A stretch of 64,000 nucleotides of DNA from positions 1,612,001-1,676,000 of the forward strand of contig NZ_CP096258.1 in assembly GCF_023205015.1 (NCBI RefSeq), given 5' to 3'. Numbering within the stretch: the first letter of the stretch is position 1; each line of letters starts with the position of its first letter. Source of the DNA: Providencia rettgeri. GTDB lineage: Bacteria; Pseudomonadota; Gammaproteobacteria; Enterobacterales; Enterobacteriaceae. Shown piece after piece: positions 1-8,080 of the stretch. The position numbers and the translations under genes were made by a program. The notes beneath the pieces are model-generated. The model was not told where the DNA came from. It ran no database searches and saw only the letters and a program-made list of their open reading frames with translations.

Positions 1-231
1 AACACCATCTCTATGTTAGCTGCGAAAGAAATTGTCGGCGGAAATATTAAAAGCGTCATTGCTGTAAATGATGATAAAAATTACGAAAATATGCAACTAT
101 TACATGCAGATTTACTTATTTCGCTTTCATCTTTAGGAAGTGAAGTCTTGATTAAAATGATCTTTGGCGAAAACATTAATAACCAAGTGATGGAGAATAT
201 TATTTTTTCAAACAACATATTAGATTCGTAA
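1..231 (+). CDS. C-terminal part of a Kch-like voltage-gated potassium channel protein (5' end outside the window)
   Basis: The frame is open from base 1, so the gene starts upstream of the window. About 76 residues are visible. They resemble, from memory, the end of the cytoplasmic RCK/TrkA-N regulatory domain of enterobacterial Kch: a beta-alpha run, a HAD triplet followed by LLISLSSLGSEVLIK, then GENINNQVM. The pore and voltage-sensor segments lie outside, so channel function is inferred only from this tail. No terminator-like hairpin is obvious in the 100 bases before the next gene. Another NAD-binding TrkA-N protein is the main alternative. Confidence 0.55.
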   Translation, partial: NTISMLAAKEIVGGNIKSVIAVNDDKNYENMQLLHADLLISLSSLGSEVLIKMIFGENINNQVMENIIFSNNILDS

Positions 232-331
232 TATGCTGGGAGGGCCAATGGTAAAATTGCTACTCGAGTATCTACAGTTTTATCATTTATACGAAGAAAT
301 AAAAATATAGATAAGAGATAGAGAGTTTATT

Positions 332-1567
332 ATGGATCTAACCGTTATTATTTTTATTTTAGTGTATGTCGCAATGGCTTTTGGGACTTTTCCAGGGATT
401 AAAATTGACCGTACTGGTGCATCTGTAGCGGGTGCATTAGCCATGATAGGGTTTGAGATTATCTCACCAAAATTATCTTGGGATGCAATTGATTATAGTG
501 CAATTGGGCTATTATTTGGCTTAATGGTAGTATCTGCATCATTTACAGTATCAGGTTTTTATCACCAAGCAGCACAAAAAGTGGCAAGCTTAAACATTAG
601 CCCACCTAAATTAATGGCCGTTTTTATTATTGTTGGGGCACTTCTTGCCTCGGTACTTACAAACGATATTGTGGTGGTGGCGATGACACCTTTATTGGTT
701 TCCATCACATTATCCCGTGGGCTTAACCCTATTCCATTTTTACTTGGTTTTTGCTTTGCGGCCAATAACGGTGCCGCAGGATCTTTAATTGGTAGCCCTA
801 AAAATATGGTTGTGGCACAAGGATTGGATTTATCTTTTATTGGAATACTCAATATTACAGCCATTCCAGTCTTATTTTCAGTTCCCATTGTATGGTGTGT
901 GATTACCTTGCTTTATCGTAATCATTGGTATTTATCTGAAGATAAAAAATCATTAATGCCCCATGTTGAGCCTTCGATTATTGAATTCAATTGGTGGGAA
1001 ACGATAAAAGCTGCTACGGTTTTATTTACTGTTATTTTGGCGTTTTTATTTAGTGATTTTCCGCGTGAGCTTGTTGCATTATCGGCAGCCTGTTTTTTAT
1101 TGTTAAACAGAAAAATAGCATCCAGTGACATGTTAAAGCATGTTAATGGTGACTTAATTCTTCTAATGATGGGCCTATTTATTATTAATACTGCATTTTC
1201 CAATACAGGTATCCCTCAGGAAGTATTGCACTACTTATTGGGTAAAGGTATCGATCTAAATAGTCCTATTACGTTATTTTTGGTCACCATCGTGATGAGT
1301 ATTTTTGTAGGGACAACACCCACGGTGATTTTATTAATCCAGTTTGTTTACCCCCATGGAAATGTTGATTTGTTAGGTGCCGCTTTAATTTTAGGTGCTT
1401 GTTTTGCAGGTAATATATTTATATTTGGCAGTATTGCTGGGATTATTGCTGTTGAGCAATCCTCAGCTCATGGTATTAAAATATCGTTTTTAGAGTTCAC
1501 AAAATCAGGCGGTATTATTTCCACTATTTGTATTTTTATTGCTGTTGTTTGGTTATCCATCTATTAG
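332..1567 (+). CDS. SLC13/ArsB-type anion (or Na+-coupled) permease
   Basis: A 411-residue, strongly hydrophobic inner-membrane protein with about 10-11 predicted membrane segments, the usual size for the ion transporter superfamily. Two family signatures are visible: TNDIVVVAMTP at residues 110-120 and NNGAAGSLIGSPKNMVV at 145-161. They resemble the paired re-entrant loop motifs of ArsB, NhaD and DASS/SLC13 carriers. The substrate cannot be read from the sequence; an oxyanion or dicarboxylate is most typical. The start has an upstream AGAGAG-type ribosome site. The next gene, a lone ABC ATPase, begins 18 bases after the stop behind a near-identical leader (TAGAGAGTTT), so the two are probably co-transcribed. 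Confidence 0.8.
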   Translation: MDLTVIIFILVYVAMAFGTFPGIKIDRTGASVAGALAMIGFEIISPKLSWDAIDYSAIGLLFGLMVVSASFTVSGFYHQAAQKVASLNISPPKLMAVFIIVGALLASVLTNDIVVVAMTPLLVSITLSRGLNPIPFLLGFCFAANNGAAGSLIGSPKNMVVAQGLDLSFIGILNITAIPVLFSVPIVWCVITLLYRNHWYLSEDKKSLMPHVEPSIIEFNWWETIKAATVLFTVILAFLFSDFPRELVALSAACFLLLNRKIASSDMLKHVNGDLILLMMGLFIINTAFSNTGIPQEVLHYLLGKGIDLNSPITLFLVTIVMSIFVGTTPTVILLIQFVYPHGNVDLLGAALILGACFAGNIFIFGSIAGIIAVEQSSAHGIKISFLEFTKSGGIISTICIFIAVVWLSIY

Positions 1568-1585
1568 CTTATAGAGAGTTTCAGT

Positions 1586-2185
1586 ATGCTTGAAGTCAAA
1601 AACCTATGTATAAAGCAAGATAACCGTACATTATGGGATTCTGTGTCATTTTCATTGAATAACAATGAGCGACTAGGGATTTCAGCACCGAGTGGTTTTG
1701 GTAAAACAACATTAGGTCGCGTATTAGCCCAATGGCAAATGCCTACACAAGGCGATGTGCTATTTAATGGAAAAAAATTATCTCAAAAAGGGTATTGCCC
1801 TATTCAGTTAGTTCCTCAGCACCCTGAAAAATGTTTTAACCCTTATCGAACAGTTGGTGACAGCGTGAAGGATGCTTGGGAGCCTGATCCATACTACCTT
1901 GAACGGTTGTTTATTAAATCAGAGTGGTTGGTTAGAAGGCCCAGTGAACTTTCAGGGGGGGAACTTGCTCGAATTGCCTTATTAAGAGCATTAGACCCAA
2001 GAACAAAAGTTTTAATTGCAGATGAAATTACTGCACAATTAGATGCGCATTTGCAGAAAGATATATGGCAGTTTTTAATTCAACTTTCTGAAGAAAGACC
2101 ATTATCGATGGTTGTTTTTAGCCATAATAAATTTCTATTGAAAAAGGTATGTACCTCGATTTGGAATATAGCCATATCAGAATGA
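1586..2185 (+). CDS. Stand-alone ABC transporter ATP-binding protein
   Basis: A 199-residue nucleotide-binding subunit resembling the NikE/DppF/OppF group but shorter. All catalytic motifs are present: Walker A APSGFGKTT at 34-42, Q-loop Gln78, signature LSGGE at 122-126, Walker B VLIADE at 142-147, a D-loop and the switch His180. It should therefore hydrolyse ATP. No ABC permease or solute-binding gene is next to it. Its only operon partner is the SLC13-type permease 18 bases upstream, which makes its partner unclear. The signature is encoded over a run of seven G (1955-1961), but the frame is intact. It could be the remnant of a nickel or peptide importer, or a dedicated accessory to the permease. 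Confidence 0.8.
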   Translation: MLEVKNLCIKQDNRTLWDSVSFSLNNNERLGISAPSGFGKTTLGRVLAQWQMPTQGDVLFNGKKLSQKGYCPIQLVPQHPEKCFNPYRTVGDSVKDAWEPDPYYLERLFIKSEWLVRRPSELSGGELARIALLRALDPRTKVLIADEITAQLDAHLQKDIWQFLIQLSEERPLSMVVFSHNKFLLKKVCTSIWNIAISE

Positions 2186-2335
2186 ACCGTTTTATAAGGC
2201 TAAATAAAATTACGGGGCATTTAATATTATCATTTAACGACTAGTGGTTAATCATATTCAATTAATGTGTGTAATTTAAACTTATTTTAAAAATGATATT
2301 TTTATATTTATGATATTAAATAGAAGAGGGCTGCA

Positions 2336-2716
2336 ATGGTAGCTATTGAAATTTTACTAGTTGGCTCAGGTGGCGGTATTGGTTCACTACTTCGTTGGTG
2401 GATTGGTCGCCTAGTGGGAGAACGTTATCATGGGATGTTTCCATTATCCACATTCATTATTAATATTTCTGGCGCATTTTTTATTGGTTTTTTAAGCCGT
2501 TATTTTGCGATCGACTGGGATGACCGTTATGGGACATTTCTTCAATCAGCTATTTTAACTGGGCTACTCGGTGGCTATACGACATTCAGTAGTATGCAAC
2601 TTGATGCTTTAAAATTGACTCAAACTAAACAAAAATTACTCGCACTATTTTACTTATTACTTTCGGTTTTATTTGGGTTAGCTGCGGCATTTATTGGTGC
2701 TTGGTTAGCAAACTAA
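2336..2716 (+). CDS. crcB: Fluoride channel Fluc/CrcB, first subunit
   Basis: A 126-residue, four-helix inner-membrane protein of standard CrcB length. Family features seen are the N-terminal GGGIGSLLRWW, the Asn-containing second helix (TFIINISGAFFIGF) and the helix-break motif GGYTTFSSM, which carries the Phe and Ser/Thr of the fluoride pathway. Fluc proteins export fluoride passively as dual-topology dimers. A second crcB begins 12 bases after this stop, suggesting an obligate heterodimer of oppositely oriented subunits. No fluoride riboswitch could be recognised in the 150 bases upstream. Confidence 0.93.
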   Translation: MVAIEILLVGSGGGIGSLLRWWIGRLVGERYHGMFPLSTFIINISGAFFIGFLSRYFAIDWDDRYGTFLQSAILTGLLGGYTTFSSMQLDALKLTQTKQKLLALFYLLLSVLFGLAAAFIGAWLAN

Positions 2717-2728
2717 CAGGGGCTAAAA

Positions 2729-3106
2729 ATGAATATTATGATCTTAGTTTTCATTGGTGGTGCAATTGGCGCAATTTCCAGAGAACTACTGATGGTGTCT
2801 GTTCCTACCATGAACAATCATTTCCCCCTTGATATATTTGTAGCAAATATTGTTGCATCCTTATTATTGGGCGTTGTTGCAGGCTTACTTATGAGAAATA
2901 AAATAAGCCAAGGGATGAATGCCTTTTTGGCTACGGGGATCATGGGAGGATTATCGACATTTTCCAGCTTCGTTTACGGTGTAGTAGAAATAATGAAGTC
3001 TCCGCAGTTATTATTGGTTGGAATGAGTTATTTGGTTTTAAGTATCGTTATTGGATTCGTTGCTATTTATATCGGATATTCAGTAGGTAATAGACAATAC
3101 AGTTAG
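2729..3106 (+). CDS. crcB: Fluoride channel Fluc/CrcB, second subunit
   Basis: A 125-residue paralogue of the preceding gene with the same four-helix plan. It has GGAIGAISRELLM at the N terminus, the FVANIVASLLLGV helix and the break motif GGLSTFSSFVYG. The two copies are clearly diverged, as in Fluc pairs that work only as heterodimers with opposite topologies. A GGGG-containing ribosome site lies in the short gap after the first copy, so the pair should be translated from one transcript. Confidence 0.92.
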   Translation: MNIMILVFIGGAIGAISRELLMVSVPTMNNHFPLDIFVANIVASLLLGVVAGLLMRNKISQGMNAFLATGIMGGLSTFSSFVYGVVEIMKSPQLLLVGMSYLVLSIVIGFVAIYIGYSVGNRQYS

Positions 3107-3155
3107 CTCTCATTCTGATATTTTTAAATTTATAAGTGAGTAAGAGGTTTTTGAT

Positions 3156-3389
3156 ATGAAAATAGGTAAATCAATATGGCATGGGATCACTTCAAAGCCT
3201 TATAGATTACAATTATTATTTGATATAATACTTTTAATATTATCACCCGTGATCTTCATAAGTATAATTGGATTTGATACTAAAACTCTAGATATGGATG
3301 TTTTTATTGTTACATTAGTTATTTTGATTTATATTTACATTACACGTTGGTTTAGCCATTGGTATTGTAAGAAACGTGAAAATAAATAA
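3156..3389 (+). CDS. Small two-helix membrane protein of unknown function
   Basis: A 77-residue protein with a basic N terminus, two hydrophobic segments (about residues 19-40 and 48-66) and a basic tail ending in KKRENK. An AAGAGG ribosome site precedes the ATG. It lies 49 bases after the second crcB on the same strand and before a bidirectional terminator, so it may be the last gene of the crcB transcript. I do not recognise a family. The composition fits an inner-membrane protein with cytoplasmic tail. Confidence 0.55.
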   Translation: MKIGKSIWHGITSKPYRLQLLFDIILLILSPVIFISIIGFDTKTLDMDVFIVTLVILIYIYITRWFSHWYCKKRENK

Positions 3390-3462
3390 TGCATTTGTGA
3401 CAATCTGATAAAACTACATTCGCTTTTTTATTATAACTTGCGTTTGTTGTGGTCTAAAAAGA

Positions 3463-3499
3463 GGGGGCATGGTTTATTAAGATGACGCCCCTTGTTTTT
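3463..3499. terminator. Bidirectional intrinsic terminator between convergent genes
   Basis: GGGGC at 3464-3468 pairs with GCCCC at 3487-3491. TTGTTTTT follows on the plus strand, and on the minus strand the stem is followed by TCTTTTT. It sits between the small membrane protein (plus) and the FUSC-like gene (minus) and can serve both. Confidence 0.7.
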
Positions 3500-3507
3500 C
3501 CTTGCTA

Positions 3508-4518
3508 TTAACCTATAATTTCCTTTTTCTTTATAACCCTAAAAATGTTTAAAACTAAACTAGCAAGGATTGCAATAGCACCACCGATAAATGTCTCGTA
3601 TACCCTTGATATCGGTAGTAAGTAACTTGGATCATGTAAAAATTGAGTTTCTTCAAGAAGAAGTAGAACAAAAACAGTAATAGAAAATGTTTTTAGTAGA
3701 TAATTTAAACGAAAAAGTGTTGGAATGAAAAAGACAATAAAAGCTAAAGCTGCTAGGTAAATATAAGTTTCCTTTGATTTTGTTAGGCTAAACATGGAAA
3801 TAACAAAAATAGCCGCCAATAGGCTTCCTAAAAATCTAAGCAAAGTAACCTTTATTATATGCATTTCTTTTGGGTGGAGTAACATAATAAATGTTAGGGG
3901 CGCCCAATAAGGTTTATATAAATTTAGGTAGTCAGGTATTGAAAGGCTTAAAAATAGGAAAAAACTGAACAAAAAAGCGCGTATATATATTTTTTCGTCA
4001 CTATGATATATTTCTTTTGAAAATAATCCATTTTTAAATGCATGACTTTCAAAGTTTTTATGTTTTAGTAAGCTAAAAATAGTTAGACTAATAGCAATCC
4101 CTGAGATATAGGCCATTGGCAGGTCAAGGCTAATAGAGCCAAGTGTTGTCCCCATGGAAGAAAAGATAATCAAAAATGGAAATGTACGATCTAAGTAATC
4201 ATCTTTTTTATAAAATAGATAATAGCAATATGATAAGATAAATAAGTATATATAAAAATAAACTGTTAGCTTTAGTATAAAACCAATGCCCCCACCAACG
4301 ATGACCAAGCATAATAAAAAAAACACATAAAAAATATTACTACTATCAGGTTTTGTATCATAAACGATATTAGAAAATAGTGTTGTTAAAAGGCCAAATG
4401 TTCCACCAATGACACCAAATAAAAAGAAACAGACAGTTGAATTGACGATTGCAGTAATCAAAAAAACTCCGTTATTTCTAAAACTGATATATTTATTTTT
4501 ATTACTCATAGCTTTCAT
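3508..4518 (-). CDS. FUSC-like integral membrane protein
   Basis: About 336 residues with roughly ten hydrophobic segments in two halves. The second half contains PYWAPLTFIMLLHPKE followed by RFLGSLLAAIF, which resembles the FUSC/aromatic-acid-exporter core (YccS/AaeB type). The large cytoplasmic domain of full-length members (over 650 residues) is missing. I place the start at the ATG at 4518 because AGTGA lies about ten bases before it. A GTG at 4527 would add three residues. It is a single gene, convergent with the crcB group and divergent from the hcp region. Efflux function is inferred from fold only. Confidence 0.55.
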   Translation of the reverse strand: MKAMSNKNKYISFRNNGVFLITAIVNSTVCFFLFGVIGGTFGLLTTLFSNIVYDTKPDSSNIFYVFFLLCLVIVGGGIGFILKLTVYFYIYLFILSYCYYLFYKKDDYLDRTFPFLIIFSSMGTTLGSISLDLPMAYISGIAISLTIFSLLKHKNFESHAFKNGLFSKEIYHSDEKIYIRAFLFSFFLFLSLSIPDYLNLYKPYWAPLTFIMLLHPKEMHIIKVTLLRFLGSLLAAIFVISMFSLTKSKETYIYLAALAFIVFFIPTLFRLNYLLKTFSITVFVLLLLEETQFLHDPSYLLPISRVYETFIGGAIAILASLVLNIFRVIKKKEIIG

Positions 4519-4527
4519 ATAAGTCAC

Positions 4528-5325
4528 TCATTTTGTCTTTTTTAGTCGTTTTTTATCATATTTTAATTGAATTATATCATAGGCTAATGCATTTTTTATA
4601 TATTACGATACTTAGAATTTGATGAAATACAGGGATTTAAGATTATAAATATTTGCTCTGAGGAATATGAGGAATATGAGGAATAACAAGTGACGGGCCG
4701 GCCACAATCAAACGCCATCTTTCTCATAATCAGAACAGATTGCGAGTAGAATGCTATAAAATTCACAGGATATTGAATAGGATAAATAAGATTAAAATTC
4801 CTTTTTCCTCATCTGCAAATTGGCTGCTCACCGATGAAAACTATCTGCTATATCTTAATTGAAACTAATCACTATTAATTTTAGATTAACAGATAATTAT
4901 ACTGCCAGTTTAAGCTGGTCATTTTATTGGTAGTGAAGATAATTTGAGTTTTTTGTTTTATTTGTATTAAATCATATAGTTATGATGTTTTTTTTGGAAT
5001 GAAACATTTGGTTACATAGTTTATTTCTATGTACATTAGAACTTACTGAGCTTATTGCAGTTTGGTCTATTTTTTGTTCGATGATTATTCGGTTGTGATT
5101 CATTTTTTAGTGTTTTACTGGAATTATATAGCGATATTTCAACCAGTTTACGCTAAGTCACTTATCCTAGGGAGATACAAAAAGGCCGCTAGGTTTACAG
5201 TCTATCCGTAAGCTTTTATTATCCTTAACGCAAATCTTACCGTGCGCACAGGCTGAGATGACGGAAATTAATGGTTAATTATATTTACTTAACTCAATTT
5301 GTCATTATAGATAAAGGGTATCGCT
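4528..5325. other. AT-rich intergenic region upstream of hcp
   Basis: Eight hundred bases without a convincing gene. A 9-base unit, GAGGAATAT, is repeated almost three times at 4660-4685. A frame without ATG start is open from about 4677 to 4863 but looks like chance. The last 150 bases must hold the hcp promoter. I looked for a sigma-54 GG/GC element with correct 10-base spacing and did not find one. Confidence 0.5.
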
Positions 5326-5844
5326 ATGCCAACTCCATGTTATATTTCCATTGAAGGAAAAACTCAAGGCAACATCACCGCGGGCGCATTTACTGCCGAT
5401 TCTGTGGGCAACATCTATGTACAAGGTCACGAAGACCAAATGTTAGTCCAAGAATTCTCTCACGTTGTGACAGTGCCGACAGACCCGCAATCTGGTCAAC
5501 CTTCAGGCCAACGCGCACATAAACCGTTCCGTTTCACGGTAGCGTTAAACAAGGCGGTTCCCCTGCTGTATAACGCGTTAGCGTCAGGTGAAATGTTGCC
5601 GAAAGTGGAACTGAAATGGTACCGCACATCAGTAGAAGGTAAACAAGAGCATTTCTTCACCACCACACTGACCGATGCAACCATCGTCAATATTGACTGC
5701 CAAATGCCTCACTGCCAAGACCCAGCGAAAGCGGATTTCACTCAGCTTATCGAAGTGTCTCTGTCTTACCGTAAAGTGGACTGGGAGCACACCGTTGCAG
5801 GCACATCCGGTGCCGATGACTGGCGCGCGCCGCTCGAAGCGTAA
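5326..5844 (+). CDS. hcp: T6SS tube protein Hcp
   Basis: A 172-residue Hcp of normal length. It begins with the typical PCYISIEGKTQGNITAGAF and contains the HKPFRFT and ALNKAVPLLYNAL segments of the family. Hcp hexamers stack into the inner tube pushed out by the contracting TssBC sheath and can carry small effectors. It opens a rightward module hcp-vgrG-DUF2169-Rhs-immunity. The structural operon at 16-37 kb has no hcp of its own, so this copy probably supplies it. The codon use is more GC-rich than the surrounding intergenic DNA. A hairpin follows the stop and may reduce transcription into vgrG. Confidence 0.97.
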   Translation: MPTPCYISIEGKTQGNITAGAFTADSVGNIYVQGHEDQMLVQEFSHVVTVPTDPQSGQPSGQRAHKPFRFTVALNKAVPLLYNALASGEMLPKVELKWYRTSVEGKQEHFFTTTLTDATIVNIDCQMPHCQDPAKADFTQLIEVSLSYRKVDWEHTVAGTSGADDWRAPLEA

Positions 5845-5852
5845 TGCCCTTT

Positions 5853-5876
5853 TGACGAGTCCTTTGGGGCTCGTCA
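5853..5876 (+). terminator. Hairpin between hcp and vgrG
   Basis: TGACGAG at 5853-5859 pairs perfectly with CTCGTCA at 5870-5876, with a ten-base loop and a weak CTTTTATTT tract after it. It could be a partial terminator or an mRNA-stabilising 3' structure that lets Hcp be made in excess over VgrG. That role is an inference. Confidence 0.55.
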
Positions 5877-5928
5877 CCGCTTTTATTTCGTTCCTCGCTC
5901 CTTATCCATTTTGTCATGGAGACTCGTG

Positions 5929-8070
5929 ATGTTTAGCAAAGACCCCAAAAAAACCGCCATTGATCCTGCTTCCATGATAAAAGATGAAGCCTTAAATCAA
6001 ATTAAAAATATAGTGCAATCTCAAGTCAATGAGCGGGTGTCCAGTAAAGTACAAAAAGCGGCGGCCTTGGCACAGCAAGGTGGGGCTTTGGTATCAACAG
6101 CAGCATCCATGGCAACGCAGGCGACATCCCCATTAAACAGTGTAGCCAATAATCCGCTCATTCACGGCGGTGGGTTTGGTGGTGGGTTAAAACTCGGGGG
6201 CGGGCAAACTTATTCAGAAAGTCAGGCATTACAAGCGGCTCACGGGGCATTATTGGATGCACTAGGTATGGGAAGCCTGGAAAGTGGCTTGGTGTTTACT
6301 TGCTCGATTGCTGGGTTACCGGATGAGACCTTTCAAGTCACCGAATTTAATTTAACAGAAGGGCTATCATCGTTATTTTCCCTTTCGATTAGTGCTGTCA
6401 GTGCCTTACCGTTTATTGATTTTCAGAACCACCTTGGCATCGCCTCTTCCTTAACCGTTAAGCGTGATGGTGTTCAAATCCGTAAAGTGAATGGCATTTT
6501 AGCGGGGGCCGTTCAAGGAAACACGGATGGCGTAAAGACGTGGTATCACTTTGATATTCGCCCTGAAATGTGGGTAATGACCCTTAATCAAGATAGCCGA
6601 ATTTTTCAAAATCAAAATGTCCCGACGATATTAAAAACCTTGCTGGATGAAGCGCATGTGAAGTCGGACTGCAAATTTTACCGTGAGGATTTACATCCCC
6701 AACGGATTTACACCACCCAAAAGCGCGAGTCTGCGTTTGATTTTTGGTGTCGCCTTGCCTTTGAGGAAGGGATTAACTTTTGGTTTGAAGAGGACCAATT
6801 ATTTTACAGTGATGAACACATGGGGATGACGGCAGGAATTTACCTGACGTATAACCCCCAAGCGGATACGGATATCAGTGACAGCACCGCCATGACATGG
6901 CAATGCGGTGAATACCTGTGTGTGGATGAAACCATTCATAAAGACAATAATTTCATTCGTCCTTCTTACCCACTTCAACATGAAAATAAATTGGAAAAAG
7001 GTGGGCAGCACAGCGTTTTTGAAAGTTACGGCCGCTTCCAATTGGATGAAGAAGGCAAACCATTCACCCAAATTCGTTTTGAACAGCTACGTAATGGGAG
7101 CAAAGTGGGTAATGCCACAACAAACTGCTTTGCCCTAATGCCGGGTAAAATTTTTACGCTATCGAATCACCCCCACCTACCAATGAATGACAGCTGGCAA
7201 GTGATCAGCGTGAGCCATCATGGTGTTCAACCTCTGGCAGACAATGGTGGCGGAGAAGGTACTCAGTTGTCGAACAGTGTTTCTTTTATCCCTGGCACGC
7301 AAGAGTGGCGGCCACCTTATCGTTATAAACCAACCGCGGATGGGGATGAAGTTGCCACCGTCGTGGGCCCTCCGGGTGAAGAAATCTATGTCAATGAACA
7401 TGGTGCGGTGAAAGTCCATTTTCACTGGGACAGACGTGGAGAGCCTGACCACAGTGCCTCGTGCTGGGTGCGTGTTGCCATGGGTTGGAGCGGTGGCGGC
7501 TATGGTTTTTCTGCGGTACCACGCATTGGGACGGTCGTTCAAATCAGTTACCTGAATGGTGATATCGATAGGCCGATTATCACAGGATGTACTTACGATG
7601 GGCGCAATGCGACTCCAATCAGTTTTCCTGAAAATAAAACCCGTACCACGTTTCGGACGAAAACCCATAAAGGGGAGGGGTTTAACGAACTGCGCTTTGA
7701 GGATGAGAACGGCAAGCAGGAAGTGTTTATTCATGCCCAAAAGGACATGAATACTAAAGTGTTGAATAATCGGACTACGCATGTGCTTCATGACCATGTA
7801 GAGGTTATTGATAACAATCAAGCCATGTTGGTCAAAGGCAATCGAACTGAAAATATTGATCAAGATAACACGGAAACGGTGGGGCAACACAAGCGCATCA
7901 CGGTGGGGAATACCCTTTCAATCAATGTGGGCGACGTGATTGAGCTGCGTTGTGGCGCAAGTGTTCTGCGTATGGACAGTGGCGGCCATGTCACGATCAA
8001 TGGAACGGAATTTAAGTTTAATGCATCAGGCCCAGTGCAGATTACGGGTAAAGATGTGGATATAAATTAA
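5929..8070 (+). CDS. vgrG: T6SS spike protein VgrG with an N-terminal extension
   Basis: About 713 residues from the ATG at 5929, chosen because TGGAGA lies just upstream; an in-frame ATG at 5911 would add six residues. The VgrG core begins near residue 119 with LESGLVFTCSIAGLPDETFQ (gp27-like). The gp5-like OB fold contains VGPPGEEIYVNEHGAVKVHF and WVRVAMGWSGGGYG, followed by the beta-helix with GNRTENIDQDN-type repeats. The trimer forms the puncturing tip on Hcp. The first 118 residues are an added helical, Ala-rich region ending in a Gly-rich hinge (about 80-92). The DUF2169 gene starts ten bases later. Confidence 0.96.
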   Translation: MFSKDPKKTAIDPASMIKDEALNQIKNIVQSQVNERVSSKVQKAAALAQQGGALVSTAASMATQATSPLNSVANNPLIHGGGFGGGLKLGGGQTYSESQALQAAHGALLDALGMGSLESGLVFTCSIAGLPDETFQVTEFNLTEGLSSLFSLSISAVSALPFIDFQNHLGIASSLTVKRDGVQIRKVNGILAGAVQGNTDGVKTWYHFDIRPEMWVMTLNQDSRIFQNQNVPTILKTLLDEAHVKSDCKFYREDLHPQRIYTTQKRESAFDFWCRLAFEEGINFWFEEDQLFYSDEHMGMTAGIYLTYNPQADTDISDSTAMTWQCGEYLCVDETIHKDNNFIRPSYPLQHENKLEKGGQHSVFESYGRFQLDEEGKPFTQIRFEQLRNGSKVGNATTNCFALMPGKIFTLSNHPHLPMNDSWQVISVSHHGVQPLADNGGGEGTQLSNSVSFIPGTQEWRPPYRYKPTADGDEVATVVGPPGEEIYVNEHGAVKVHFHWDRRGEPDHSASCWVRVAMGWSGGGYGFSAVPRIGTVVQISYLNGDIDRPIITGCTYDGRNATPISFPENKTRTTFRTKTHKGEGFNELRFEDENGKQEVFIHAQKDMNTKVLNNRTTHVLHDHVEVIDNNQAMLVKGNRTENIDQDNTETVGQHKRITVGNTLSINVGDVIELRCGASVLRMDSGGHVTINGTEFKFNASGPVQITGKDVDIN

Positions 8071-8080
8071 GGAATAACCG

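Noticed and set aside
2186..2335. Fluoride (crcB) riboswitch upstream of the crcB pair
   Set aside because: I could not find the conserved GG-GATG and pseudoknot partner sequences; the stretch is simply AT-rich.
4677..4863. Open frame of about 60 codons upstream of hcp
   Set aside because: It has no start codon with a ribosome site, and its composition is that expected by chance in AT-rich DNA.
4900..5325. Sigma-54 promoter before hcp
   Set aside because: No GG and GC elements with the required 10-base spacing were found; the nearest (around 5120) has nine.
7177..7890. Long minus-strand frame within vgrG
   Set aside because: It lies wholly inside the conserved vgrG coding sequence, lacks a ribosome site and has no protein-like features of its own.
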